From positions 114,416 through 178,415 of the forward strand of contig NZ_RAQJ01000005.1 in the NCBI RefSeq assembly GCF_003610635.1: a DNA stretch of 64,000 bases, given 5' to 3'. Position numbers and translations under genes: made by a program. Source of the DNA: Ichthyenterobacterium magnum (lineage in GTDB: Bacteria; Bacteroidota; Bacteroidia; Flavobacteriales; Flavobacteriaceae). Every line of letters begins with the position of its first letter. Position 1 is the first letter of the stretch. Shown piece after piece: positions 8,211 through 18,100 of this stretch. Below the pieces are notes generated by a model. The model ran no database searches. It saw only the letters and a list, made by a program, of their open reading frames with translations, and had not been told where the DNA came from.

Positions 8211-8398
8211 AACGAAAGAGCATTTAAAATAGGTTCGTATTCTTTGAAACGATGCGCTCTAATTGGTCTTATATAAGGTTCAGTATTAAAGTAGAGTAAA
8301 AGGCAAGGTGAAATTTTCTTATACTTATTAACGTATTCAAACTTAATAAGTTCGTTGTTTTTAATACGCTGTTTTATTTTGTTATGATATGGATACAT
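8207..8398 (-). CDS. Small conserved-looking basic protein, function unknown
   Basis: The 63-residue protein is rich in tyrosine, lysine and arginine (MYPYHNKIKQRIKNNELIKF, then TEPYIRPIRAHRFKEYEPIL). The RPIR-HRF-EY pattern looks like a short conserved bacterial family that I cannot name. It has no signal peptide or membrane segment. Its TAG stop overlaps the ATA that begins the AlkB-like gene (sequence ATAG), so the two genes may be translationally coupled. It has no spacer to the AlkB gene and is probably transcribed with it. Confidence 0.65.
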   Translation of the reverse strand: MYPYHNKIKQRIKNNELIKFEYVNKYKKISPCLLLYFNTEPYIRPIRAHRFKEYEPILNALSL

Positions 8399-8442
8399 GG
8401 CAATTTTAATATTCTATAAAGATAATAAACTGCATCTCTTTT

Positions 8443-10089
8443 TTACATACTATATTCTGAAAGTGGTTTAGTAAACTTTTCTGGATCTGCAGCTAAATGA
8501 TATCTTGGATCATCAATGTCTTCAATAATGACTTCCTTAAACTTAGGATTAGCTTTATACATTAAAATTTTACAGTCTTTACTTAAATGTTTTAGTTTAA
8601 TGCTTTTGCCTTCGGCTTCATATTTAGTTACCAAATTAGAAATGGCTTCTAAGGCAGAGTGATCACTTACGCGAGATTCAACAAAATCAATTTCTACATT
8701 TTGAGGATCGTTTTTAACATCAAATTTTGCATTGAAGTTTTGAATAGATCCAAAAAATAAAGGTCCCCAAATTTCATATGTTTTTGTACCATTTGCTTGA
8801 ATACGTTTACGTGCTCTAATCATTGTAGCGTTTTTCCATGCAAATACAAGCGCAGAAATTATAACACCAGCAATAACTGCAACTGCAAGGTCTTTCCAAA
8901 CAGTAATTGCAGAAACTGCAATTAGAACTAATGCATCAGATAACGGTATTTTTCTTAAAATTCTAAAGCTTGACCAAGCAAACGTGCCAATCACAACCAT
9001 AAACATTACACCCACTAAGGCAGCAATAGGAATTTGCTCTATTAAAGGCGCACCAAACAGTACAAAACAAAGTAAAGCAACTGCAGCAACTGCTCCAGAT
9101 AATCGTCCACGACCTCCAGAATCTACATTGATGATGGATTGCCCAATCATTGCACAACCGCCCATACCTCCAAAAAGTCCATTTAAGATATTTGCGCCAC
9201 CTTGTGCGATACATTCTCTGTTTCCGTTTCCTCTAGTTTCTGTCATTTCATCTATAAGATTCAATGTCATTAGTGATTCAATAAGCCCAACAGCGGCTAA
9301 AATAAATGCAGTTGGCAGTATTGTACTTAAGAAATTACCTTCTAAGGTTCCAAATAAACCAAAGATTTGGTCTTGAAATGTTGGTAATCCACCTTTTAAA
9401 CCAGAACCGCCACCATCAGAGATAAAAGATCCTACGGTGCTAACATCTAATTTCCCTAAAATAGTAATAGCCGCAACAACGATTATTGCTGTTAAAGCTG
9501 CAGGAATTTTTTTAGTTAATTTAGGTAAGCCAAACATAATAGCCATAGTTAATGCTACTAAACCTAACATTGTCCATAGCGCATTGCCAGACATGAAAAC
9601 CTGTTCGCCGTTAATATTTTCTTTAAATAAGCCTAATTGAGATAAAAAAATAACAATGGCTAAACCATTAACAAATCCCATCATTACTGGATGCGGAATA
9701 AGTCGTACAAACTTTCCTAGTTTAAAAACACCAGCTAGTATTTGAATACCACCAACAAAAAGTAAAGTTATAAATAACCATTGTAGACCAAGGTTATCGA
9801 TTGGAGTGTCTAAATTTATACCAACCTCATTTCCTTTTTGTATAAGGTGAACCATAACAACTGCCATAGCACCTGTTGCGCCAGAAATCATTCCTGGACG
9901 GCCACCAAATAGAGCGGTTATGATTCCCATCATAAAGGCACCATATAGACCTACCAAGGGATCAATACCAGCAACAAATGCAAATGCTACTGCTTCTGGA
10001 ACTAAAGCTAGTGCTACAGTTAGACCAGAAAGAATATCATTTTTCGGGTTTTGAGTAAAGTTTTTTCGAGTTTTTTGACCTAATATCAT
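8443..10089 (-). CDS. SulP-family anion transporter with C-terminal STAS domain
   Basis: The protein begins MILGQKTRKNFTQNPKND and has about 548 residues. An earlier in-frame start at 10176 would run back through a terminator hairpin and a promoter -7 element (10112-10119), so I reject it. Residues 15-430 are the polytopic SulP transporter domain, with LALVPEAVAFAFVAGIDPLVGLYGAF early on. Residues 450-530 form the cytoplasmic STAS domain (YEIWGPLFFGS to DHSALEAI). Members move sulfate, bicarbonate or similar anions, often with sodium or protons; the substrate cannot be read from the sequence. No carbonic anhydrase lies next to it. Confidence 0.9.
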   Translation of the reverse strand: MILGQKTRKNFTQNPKNDILSGLTVALALVPEAVAFAFVAGIDPLVGLYGAFMMGIITALFGGRPGMISGATGAMAVVMVHLIQKGNEVGINLDTPIDNLGLQWLFITLLFVGGIQILAGVFKLGKFVRLIPHPVMMGFVNGLAIVIFLSQLGLFKENINGEQVFMSGNALWTMLGLVALTMAIMFGLPKLTKKIPAALTAIIVVAAITILGKLDVSTVGSFISDGGGSGLKGGLPTFQDQIFGLFGTLEGNFLSTILPTAFILAAVGLIESLMTLNLIDEMTETRGNGNRECIAQGGANILNGLFGGMGGCAMIGQSIINVDSGGRGRLSGAVAAVALLCFVLFGAPLIEQIPIAALVGVMFMVVIGTFAWSSFRILRKIPLSDALVLIAVSAITVWKDLAVAVIAGVIISALVFAWKNATMIRARKRIQANGTKTYEIWGPLFFGSIQNFNAKFDVKNDPQNVEIDFVESRVSDHSALEAISNLVTKYEAEGKSIKLKHLSKDCKILMYKANPKFKEVIIEDIDDPRYHLAADPEKFTKPLSEYSM

Positions 10090-10111
10090 AATACTTACGC
10101 TTAAAAGTCGG

Positions 10112-10119
10112 CAAAGATA
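10112..10119 (-). promoter_or_regulatory. Promoter -7 element for the SulP gene
   Basis: On the minus strand this reads TATCTTTG, an exact TAnnTTTG Bacteroidota -7 element, 22 bases before the chosen ATG. The -33 region (CTTT) is weak. It supports the 10089 start. Confidence 0.55.
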
Positions 10120-10158
10120 AGCTTTTAAAAATGAAGTTAAAGGCTGATTTGGTTTTAT

Positions 10159-10194
10159 AAAAAAAGCACCAATCAATTAGATTGGTGCTTTTTT
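10159..10194. terminator. Rho-independent terminator after the DUF4136 gene
   Basis: GCACCAATC at 10166-10174 pairs with GATTGGTGC at 10180-10188, flanked by an A-run and a T-run that also pair. It lies directly downstream of the DUF4136 gene in the minus direction and should end the DUF5522-hutU-DUF4136 transcript. Confidence 0.85.
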
Positions 10195-10215
10195 AGCTAT
10201 TAATCGTTGTATTTG

Positions 10216-10752
10216 TTATTGAGCTTGAGGCGGATATTTTTCCATTATTTTAGATACGAATTCTTTAATTCGTTCTTCTTTTTTATTCATGCTCTTGGTA
10301 AGGTAACCAGTTCCCATACCTTGCCAAACCAATTCTTTTTTGTTGGCATCAATAAGATCTATATACAGTGTGCCTTCTGTTGAAGAGGAAACAGTTCTAT
10401 AGTTATTCCAATACCAAGGGTTCCAACCCCAACCATATCCATAAGGACCAAAACCATTGTCGTAAACATTTATTCTTTCTCTTGATTTTGTGAATATACT
10501 GACTAGCATATCTGGGTTTTGAGATTTGGTAAAGCCTTTGGCTAATAAGTCGGTTTCAATTGCACGTAAAATTCTGCGCTTGTCTAAATCACTTATTTCT
10601 GCTTTATCAATTCCAGTTTTAAAAAACGCAAAAGTTTTATAGCTGTTAAAGTTTGCGTCTTTATCATAATCTGCTGCAACCCTTACAGAGCTGCATGATG
10701 TTACTGCAATTAAAAGCAGTATTATTGGTAGTGTTTTTAAAATTCTTTTCAT
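10216..10752 (-). CDS. DUF4136 lipoprotein
   Basis: The 178-residue protein has a lipoprotein signal ending LLIAVTSCS, so it is probably anchored in an envelope membrane. The body matches DUF4136: VAADYDKDANFNSYKTFAFF at the start, a Tyr/Trp/Gly-rich insert (GFGPYGYGWGWNPWYWNN) and a final EGTLYIDLIDANKKELVWQG block. The family is widespread in envelopes but has no assigned function. It starts 18 bases downstream of hutU and is probably in the same transcript, although nothing links it to histidine use. Confidence 0.85.
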   Translation of the reverse strand: MKRILKTLPIILLLIAVTSCSSVRVAADYDKDANFNSYKTFAFFKTGIDKAEISDLDKRRILRAIETDLLAKGFTKSQNPDMLVSIFTKSRERINVYDNGFGPYGYGWGWNPWYWNNYRTVSSSTEGTLYIDLIDANKKELVWQGMGTGYLTKSMNKKEERIKEFVSKIMEKYPPQAQ

Positions 10753-10770
10753 TGCTTTTTTATATAATGG

Positions 10771-12765
10771 TTATAACGAGTTTAATAAATCATTATCAAC
10801 GTTGTTTGGAAGCGTAATTGTTAAATTAGGTTCTGCTTTCATGGCACGTTTGATTGCAAAGACAGCTTCTTCATTTCTTGCCCAACTACGTCTTGCAATT
10901 CCGTTATTAACATCCCAAAAAAGCATTGACTTTAAGCGTCTTTCTGCATCATTACTACCATCAAGAACCATACCAAATCCACCATTAATAACTTCGCCCC
11001 AACCAACACCACCACCATTGTGAATGCTTACCCAAGTGGCTCCTCTAAAACTATCTCCAATAACATTGTGTATTGCCATATCTGCTGTAAAACGTGATCC
11101 ATCATAGATGTTTGAAGTTTCGCGATATGGTGAATCTGTTCCAGAAACATCATGGTGATCACGACCTAAAACTACAGTGCCAATTTTATTTTCTGCAATA
11201 GCATCGTTAAAAGCTTTAGCAATTTTCATACGTCCTTCTGCATCTGCATAGAGAATCCTGGCTTGTGAACCAACTACCAATTTGTTTTCTTGAGCGCCTT
11301 TTATCCATTGAATATTATCAGCCATTTGTTGCTGAATTTCTTTAGGGGAATTTCTCTTTATAGTTTCTAATACTTCACATGCGATAGCATCTGTTTTAGC
11401 TAAATCTTTGGGCTTTCCTGAAGCGCAAACCCATCTAAAAGGACCAAAACCATAGTCAAAACACATTGGTCCCATAATATCTTGTACATAACTAGGATAT
11501 TTAAATTCTTTGCCTAATGTTGGGTTATCAGACATAACATCTGCGCCAGCACGAGATGCTTCTAATAAAAAGGCATTTCCGTAATCAAAAAAGTAAGTGC
11601 CTTTTGCGGTGTGTTTATTAATTGCTTTGGCATGACGTTTAAGAGTCTCTTGTACTTTTTCTTTAAACAATTCAGGCTTATTAGCCATCATATCATTAGC
11701 ATCTTCAAAAGAAATATCTACAGGATAATAACCGCCAGCCCAGGGATTATGAAGAGACGTTTGATCACTACCTAAATCGATATGAATATTAGCTTCGTCA
11801 AATTTCTCCCATACTTCTACAACGTTTCCTAGGTAGGCTATAGAAATCGTTTCTTGTTCTGCTTTTGCTTTGTTAACTCGATTTACTAGCTGATTTAAAT
11901 CTGTTATTTTTTCATCAATCCAGCCTTGATCTAATCGAACTTGAGTGATTTTAGGGTTTACTTCTGCACAAACTGTTATACAACCTGCAATGTTTCCTGC
12001 TTTAGGTTGCGCTCCAGACATGCCTCCTAAACCAGATGTAACAAATAGATTTCCTTTTGGTTCTTTTTTAATTTTTCTAAAGCCGTTTAAAACAGTTATG
12101 GTTGTGCCATGAACGATCCCTTGTGGCCCTATATACATGTAGCTTCCAGCTGTCATTTGTCCGTATTGCGTAACACCAAGAGCATTAAATTTTTCCCAAT
12201 CGTCAGGTTTAGAATAGTTTGGAATCATCATTCCGTTTGTAACAACTACACGCGGTGCATCTTTATGTGAAGGAAATAATCCCATTGGGTGACCAGAATA
12301 CATAACGAGTGTTTGGTCATCGTTCATTTCAGCCAAGTATTTCATGGTCAATCTATATTGTGCCCAATTTGAAAATACGGCTCCATTACCTCCATACGTA
12401 ATTAATTCATGTGGGTGCTGCGCCACTGCATAGTCTAAATTATTTTGAATCATCAACATTATTGCTGCTGCTTGCTTAGATTGTGCAGGGTATTCATCTA
12501 TAGGTCTTGCATACATTCTGTAATCTGGACGCAAACGATACATATAAATACGGCCATAAGTGTCTAACTCATTTTTAAATTCTGAAAGTAATTCTGTATG
12601 ATGTTTTTTATCAAAATAACGCAAGGCATTTTGTATGGCTAGTTTTTTTTCTTCAGAAGAAAGACTGTCTTTTCTTTTTGGAGCATGATTGATGTCTTTT
12701 TCATAAGGTTTTGGTGCTGGTAATATATTTGGAATGCCTTCTAGTACTTGTTCTTGAAATGTCAT
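10771..12765 (-). CDS. hutU: Urocanate hydratase (urocanase)
   Basis: The 664-residue protein has the urocanase core, including ITYGGNGAVFSNWAQYRLT, MYSGHPMGLFPSH, the NAD-binding-type run VTSGLGGMSGAQPKAG and GRDHHDVSGTDSPYRET. It converts urocanate to imidazolone propionate in histidine breakdown, using tightly bound NAD. It is about 100 residues longer than the best-studied enzymes, with an extended N-terminus that fits the long urocanase subgroup. No other hut gene is in the window, so the pathway must be completed elsewhere. The DUF5522 gene lies 14 bases upstream and DUF4136 follows. Confidence 0.95.
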   Translation of the reverse strand: MTFQEQVLEGIPNILPAPKPYEKDINHAPKRKDSLSSEEKKLAIQNALRYFDKKHHTELLSEFKNELDTYGRIYMYRLRPDYRMYARPIDEYPAQSKQAAAIMLMIQNNLDYAVAQHPHELITYGGNGAVFSNWAQYRLTMKYLAEMNDDQTLVMYSGHPMGLFPSHKDAPRVVVTNGMMIPNYSKPDDWEKFNALGVTQYGQMTAGSYMYIGPQGIVHGTTITVLNGFRKIKKEPKGNLFVTSGLGGMSGAQPKAGNIAGCITVCAEVNPKITQVRLDQGWIDEKITDLNQLVNRVNKAKAEQETISIAYLGNVVEVWEKFDEANIHIDLGSDQTSLHNPWAGGYYPVDISFEDANDMMANKPELFKEKVQETLKRHAKAINKHTAKGTYFFDYGNAFLLEASRAGADVMSDNPTLGKEFKYPSYVQDIMGPMCFDYGFGPFRWVCASGKPKDLAKTDAIACEVLETIKRNSPKEIQQQMADNIQWIKGAQENKLVVGSQARILYADAEGRMKIAKAFNDAIAENKIGTVVLGRDHHDVSGTDSPYRETSNIYDGSRFTADMAIHNVIGDSFRGATWVSIHNGGGVGWGEVINGGFGMVLDGSNDAERRLKSMLFWDVNNGIARRSWARNEEAVFAIKRAMKAEPNLTITLPNNVDNDLLNSL

Positions 12766-12779
12766 ACGATTTACTGAAA

Positions 12780-12947
12780 TTACTTTTTTTTTACTGAATT
12801 TATTTTTTTATCAAAACCATAGGGGCAATGTCTACAACCACTCTCACAACAATAGCCTCGTTTTAAGTGATATTGCTCGGTAAAACAACGATAACCTTCT
12901 GGAGTAAGATAATAATCTCCTTCTTCTACAGGAATTTTGCTCTTCAT
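12780..12947 (-). CDS. DUF5522 mini-protein with cysteine cluster
   Basis: This 55-residue ORF reads MKSKIPVEEGDYYLTPEG and then has CCESGCRHCPYGF. Four cysteines and a histidine packed into 10 residues suggest a metal site. This is the pattern of the small DUF5522 family of Bacteroidota and related bacteria, whose function is unknown. It starts 48 bases from a divergent gene, and its stop is 14 bases before the hutU start, so it probably leads the hutU transcript. A TATCTTTG -7 element ends only five bases before its ATG, suggesting a leaderless message. Confidence 0.85.
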   Translation of the reverse strand: MKSKIPVEEGDYYLTPEGYRCFTEQYHLKRGYCCESGCRHCPYGFDKKINSVKKK

Positions 12948-12951
12948 TTTA

Positions 12952-12959
12952 CAAAGATA
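12952..12959 (-). promoter_or_regulatory. Promoter -7 element immediately before the DUF5522 gene
   Basis: The minus strand reads TATCTTTG, an exact TAnnTTTG element. TTTC sits about 21 bases upstream as a possible -33 element. Transcription would begin at or next to the ATG at 12947. Confidence 0.5.
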
Positions 12960-12994
12960 ATGTAAATTGGATTGATTTTTGAAAGGTATAGATT

Positions 12995-13318
12995 ATGATT
13001 TTGATTTCGAAATATCTAGTGCCAAAAGGCTATATAGGAATTACTTTATTTCCTTTTGTTGTTTTAAAATCGAGTGTTTTAAAGTTTAATAAAACATTGC
13101 TGAACCATGAGAAGATTCATCTAAGACAACAATTAGAGTTGCTTGTGATTCCTTTTTATTTGTTTTATGCTATTGAATTTATTGTGCGTTTATTTCAATT
13201 TAAAAACTGGCATAAAGCCTATAAGAATATTTCGTTTGAAAAGGAAGCTTATAAAAATGAAAACGACCTTAATTATTTAAAATCAAGACCGTTTTTGGCG
13301 TTTTTTATTTATTTGTAA
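12995..13318 (+). CDS. Small membrane protein with an HEKIH zinc-binding-like motif
   Basis: The 107-residue protein has a hydrophobic start (residues 1-28), the segment NHEKIHLRQQLE (residues 36-48) and a second hydrophobic stretch (49-66). HEKIH fits the HExxH metal motif of zincins, and FEKEAYKNEND downstream offers possible third ligands. Such short HExxH membrane proteins occur in flavobacteria without assigned function, so protease activity is only an inference. It is divergent from DUF5522 and its stop touches the stop of the convergent surface protein gene. Confidence 0.65.
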   Translation: MILISKYLVPKGYIGITLFPFVVLKSSVLKFNKTLLNHEKIHLRQQLELLVIPFYLFYAIEFIVRLFQFKNWHKAYKNISFEKEAYKNENDLNYLKSRPFLAFFIYL

Positions 13319-15150
13319 CTAATACTTTAAAATTACTTTTTGAGTTTTTTGTTTACCATTATATAATGTAGCTTTTACTATATAAGTTCCACTTGGTAAA
13401 GTTCTTTTGTTAAGAGTTAATTCAGTTATATTAATATCTTTTCTGTCTATTAAAGTACGTCCTAAAATATCATAAACCATAATGCTATTTAAGGGTTCAT
13501 TTTTAGATGTTACTTTAATGTAATTACCTTGTGGGGCAATGATGGTAATTAGATTATTAGAAAACTCACTTACTCCTAAAGTGTCATCTGTGTATTTTAA
13601 AATAAACCTATCGTTGAATCTACCAGCATCTGATGAGAAACTATAAGGATTCAGTTTTAAATCATGAACAATTCCTGTATAGGTGTCTTCTAAATAAATT
13701 GGCTGAGTTTCAAAAAAAGCATCTAAATGATCAATACCTATAGTGTAAGAATTTTGACCAGTAGCAACAAAACCTAAAGGTACTTCGTCTGTTTCTGTAA
13801 AAGGAAGTGGTCGTCCTTGAATAGCAAGAATTTTATCAGGTATTACTGAGTAAAATGTAACTGCATTACCACCAAAAGCTAGACCGTCTAGTCCTCGGTC
13901 CCAATCTAAAGAAGCGCCTTGAGCATAACCGATTAATATTTGACTAAACCCACCATTATTATTGCTTAAATTTAACCATAACCGATGCTTTTCAAAGCTA
14001 ACACTACTAGTGCTGTTTTGTGAAGTATTAGAACTTCTTTGTCTAAAAAAGTTATCATTATTGCTAGTAACTCGCATATCATTATTAAACACAGCAGTTC
14101 CGTTATTGGTTGCGAGTATAAAAAAGCCTTGACCAGAAGCTATAAACTGGGTTGGGAATTGACCACCAGATAAAGCTTGGTCATAAGTGGTAGTAGCTCC
14201 CATATAGTTTATCTTAGCATAATCATCTGAGGTATAATTAATCCCATAATTACCATAAAAATAATCAGGATATGCAGCATCAGGTTCACTGTTATGCGTC
14301 CATAAATAAATTGTACCATCAAGAATTGCAGTATTGTCAATTGAAGGATTATTTGGGTCTATATAAGAAAGGAAATCTGTAATATCTATAGCTGACGGAT
14401 AAGGGTTTGCAATTAAATTCCATTGATCATCCTCTGCAACAACTAATGGGCCACCAGGAAATACAGAAGTACCTATATTAGCATCAGTTCCCATTGTGAT
14501 ATTTACATTAACAGTTCCGTTTTCTGGAGTACCTACAAATTCAGCAGGATAAACAACGGGGTTTGAATTGTCATTTGTATGATTGCCAGGAGCTAAAACA
14601 GCATAGCCAACACCTGGTTTCATGTCTGTAGTTGTTGGATTCATCCACAGCCAATCTCCAGCTCCACCAGAGTTAATTGTTGGTCTCCAAGTAAAAAAAC
14701 GATCAGTTGGTGTGAGAGGCGATAAATCATTTAACTTATAGTTTGAAGATTCGGTCACAGGTGAGCCCCAATATGTGTAGTCTAACCTTGTTATTGGTTG
14801 TGTGTCTCTTTTTATTTTTGCAATCCCTGTATTACTAAAGTTTTCTATTTGTAGTAAACTAGCGTTGTCTTGAATGTCAAAAACACCATTGTTATCAATG
14901 TTTATTGCTTCTTTAACTATTAAGTTTTGAGTAGTGAGTAGCTCTAAATTTCCAGTTGATTTTATAGTTAGGTTTTTTGCATAAGCATTATAATTTATTG
15001 ATGGAGGTAAAGGAGGACCATTAGGTATTTTACAATTAGAAGGTATGATAACACAATTATCTATAGTTGGTATGCCGCTAGGAGCCCAATTATTTGCATT
15101 ATTCCAATCTAATGATCCATTACGATTACCAATCCAAACTTTAGTTTTAT
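13319..15150 (-). repeat. Paralogous C-terminal module, copy 1
   Basis: It encodes the half shared with 18476-20345: WNNANNW...PSG(I/V)PT, the NLIANPYPSAIDITDF region, LWTHNSEPDA, LAIQGRPLPFTETDEVPLGF and the sorting domain. The two gene ends are nearly identical in DNA for about 70 bases, which suggests recent duplication or gene conversion. Confidence 0.8.
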
Positions 15151-18100
15151 TTTGAATAATAATTTTTTCACTTGTTAAGCACCCATTTGCAAGGGTTGCT
15201 TGAGCGGTAAACTCAAATTCGTCATCTTCTAATTGACCAGAATTATAATCAGGTTTTACATATATAGGACCAGCTATAGGAGTGTTAGGTGTATATGAGA
15301 TGGTTGCTGCCAAATCTGTAAATACATCAACAGGAATATTACTTGTCCAATTAAATGCCGTAGTTGTAAGTGGTCTGTTTCCAAATATTTTAATGTTGTC
15401 AACTGCAGCTCCATCTACGTAGCTTCCATAGTAACGAATTCTAACTCTTATATTAGTTTCAGCTGGGTTATCTATATAGTTAGATAAATCAAAAGTTTGT
15501 TTTTCGAAGCGTGTACCAATACCGATGTCTGTTACATATCTGTTTAACTCAGTCCAATTATTTCCAGCAGCATTAGTGGCAACTTGCACAGAAACATAGT
15601 CATCACCAACATTTACGTTATCAATTTCATATCTAGAATAATATAAATCAAAGGTTAAGGTTAAATCTAAGAAATCTGCAGTTGAAGGATTTGTAGATGA
15701 TGTTAATGAATTATGATGAGTGCCACTAATATCATATATAGCTAAAGCAAAATTATTATTATTTATACCTGATGAAATTGCAGGAAGCCAAATATCTGCA
15801 TATGGACCAGCTACAGGGAATTGAAGTGTACTCTGCCTATTCGTCCAATTTGTAGCATTATTGCTAGCATTGTTCTCTATGTTAACAAATGAGCCTAATC
15901 CTGAGCCTTCAAAATCTTCATTTATTAGATAGACAAGTTCGCTATTTCCAGATGCAGAAACTTCAATAACATTATCTTCTCCACAAACTTCAGGAGATGT
16001 TGGTGTAAACTCTAAATCGGTTATTGGGCTTATAGTAGCAATTACAGGCTGTCTAACTAATGATTCACAACTATTTGTTGATACAGCTGCTACATAATAT
16101 GTAGTTGTCGCAATAATATTTGGCGTTAAAAATGTATTTGAATGTTGAGCTGGATCAGCTGTACCACCTGTTTCTGTGGTATACCAATTGTAAGATGCTG
16201 TGTTAGCTGATCCACTAGCAGAAAGTGAGACTTGGCCAGGACCACAATTTTCACCATCTGTAACACTAGTTATAATTGCATTACAACTAGGAACAACAGT
16301 AAATATATAGTCTTCTGTTTCACTTCTAGATAAATAGCCACATGGACCAGGGTTTGCACCATATTTTATTCTAATACGAATTCTATAATCTCCCACAGCT
16401 TGACCAGCAGGGATAACAAATCCAAAAGTAGTAGATAAAATATTTGTACCTCCAGAACTATAAACTAATTCTCCAGGATTATCAAAAACTCCATTTCTAT
16501 CCCAATCTACCCAAGCTCTAAAGCGACCTCTGTAGTTTTGGTCTCTAGCTTCTACAAAAACATTAATACCTTCCCCTTGGGCTTGTTCACATTTTGGAGA
16601 ACGGTTGGTATAATCACCATAACCATTTGTTGCACGACCAGAATTAAGGTGTTCGGCTTCTTGTAATGTGCCTAAAAAACGAACATTATTAATATAGTAA
16701 TTTGTATTGTTTGCAGACGGAGTGCAATATGTGTTATTTGTAGTAGTAGTACTAGCATTTAATGGGTTTGCGGTATTGTATAAAGGACCTCCAGTACAGT
16801 TAGAATTATATGAAAACACATAAAAATAATAAGTTGTATTTGTAGTTAATCCTGCAGCAGTAAATATATTATCATCATCTGTGTCTATAACTATATTACC
16901 AGCACCTACAGTATTGTTTCCGGGATTAGGAAATGATGTGTAAGTCGTTCCATTATTTGGTGTAGGTTGAACACCAGAAGTATTCATAACTACTAAATAA
17001 TTATCTACAGCTGGATTAGAGTACGTAAAAGTACCGCTTATTGATGTTCCGGTAGCTGTTAAACTAAGAGGGGCTTGTGGTTGTACCGTTGGTGCAGAAC
17101 AAGGAAGTGTGGGTGTAACGTTGATGCTGTAATCTTCAGCTTGACCAAAACTTCCTGATTGACAGGATCCGGTAACATAACTGTTAAATTTCATAATAAC
17201 TCGCATTCTAGTTAAACCTAGTGTAGCGGTTAAAGGGGCAGTAATTGAATTGTTAAGAGTTACATTGTCTATACCTGTTGAATTTGTTATAGTTCCTATG
17301 TCATAGCGTTCTGTAGCGTTGTTTTCATAGATGCTATTCTGATTCCAATCTATAAAAACAGTAACGAAATAAGTGTTGTTTCCGTTAGTTCTACCTTTAA
17401 CAGAGATAGGTGTTGTAGAACCTTGTTGAACTGTTGCTAAATCGCAAAATGATTCTAATGATGAACCACCAAGAGTATTTGTTGTTGTGTTATTAATATT
17501 ATCAAATGTGACATTGGTTATTGGTCTATTACCAGTAAAAGATGGTTGACAATAGGTGTCGTTAGTAGTATATGTAAATCGTATTTGTCCATTACCTCCA
17601 TCACCTCCATTTTCTGCAACAGTAAAAATTATAAGAAAAGTAGTAGCCTCTGCGCCACCACCGCCACCGCCAGGTGTTGTGCCATTAAAACCACTTCCAT
17701 TGTGTACGCCGTTACCTCCAATTCCTCCATTTGGATTTGCCCCATTACCGCCATTACCACCAATACTTCCATTGCCATCTTGGCCATTTGTTCCGTCTGT
17801 ATTTGTGTTTCCTCCACTCGAACCACCACCAGCACCACCATTACCACCTGGAGGAATGCCTCTATTACCACCATTACCACCATTAGCCGTAAGGGTTAAA
17901 ATATTAGTGTCGCCACCATCTTGACCATTACCAGTGCCTCCAATTCCACCAGCACCAATAGTATAGTTTATAGCTTGGCCAGGCGTTACAGTAAAAACAT
18001 CTGTAGTGTAACCGCCACCGCCACCGCCACCGCCATGACGACCGTTTCTATTACTACCTCCACCAGCTCCACCAGCTCCCCAAGCTTCTATTGTAATAGA

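Noticed and set aside
8984..9376. 130-codon plus-strand ORF inside the SulP gene
   Set aside because: It lies fully opposite the strongly supported SulP frame and reads as its complement.
10090..10176. N-terminal extension of the SulP protein
   Set aside because: It would run back through a terminator hairpin and over a TAnnTTTG promoter element.
17546..17924. Plus-strand ORFs rich in Pro or Ser/Thr opposite the glycine-rich region
   Set aside because: They are reverse-strand shadows of GGN codons in the surface protein gene and have no start signals or family features.
17580..18080. CRISPR-like or minisatellite array
   Set aside because: The short repeats are codons of a glycine-rich protein domain in one open frame, without regular spacers or conserved repeat units.
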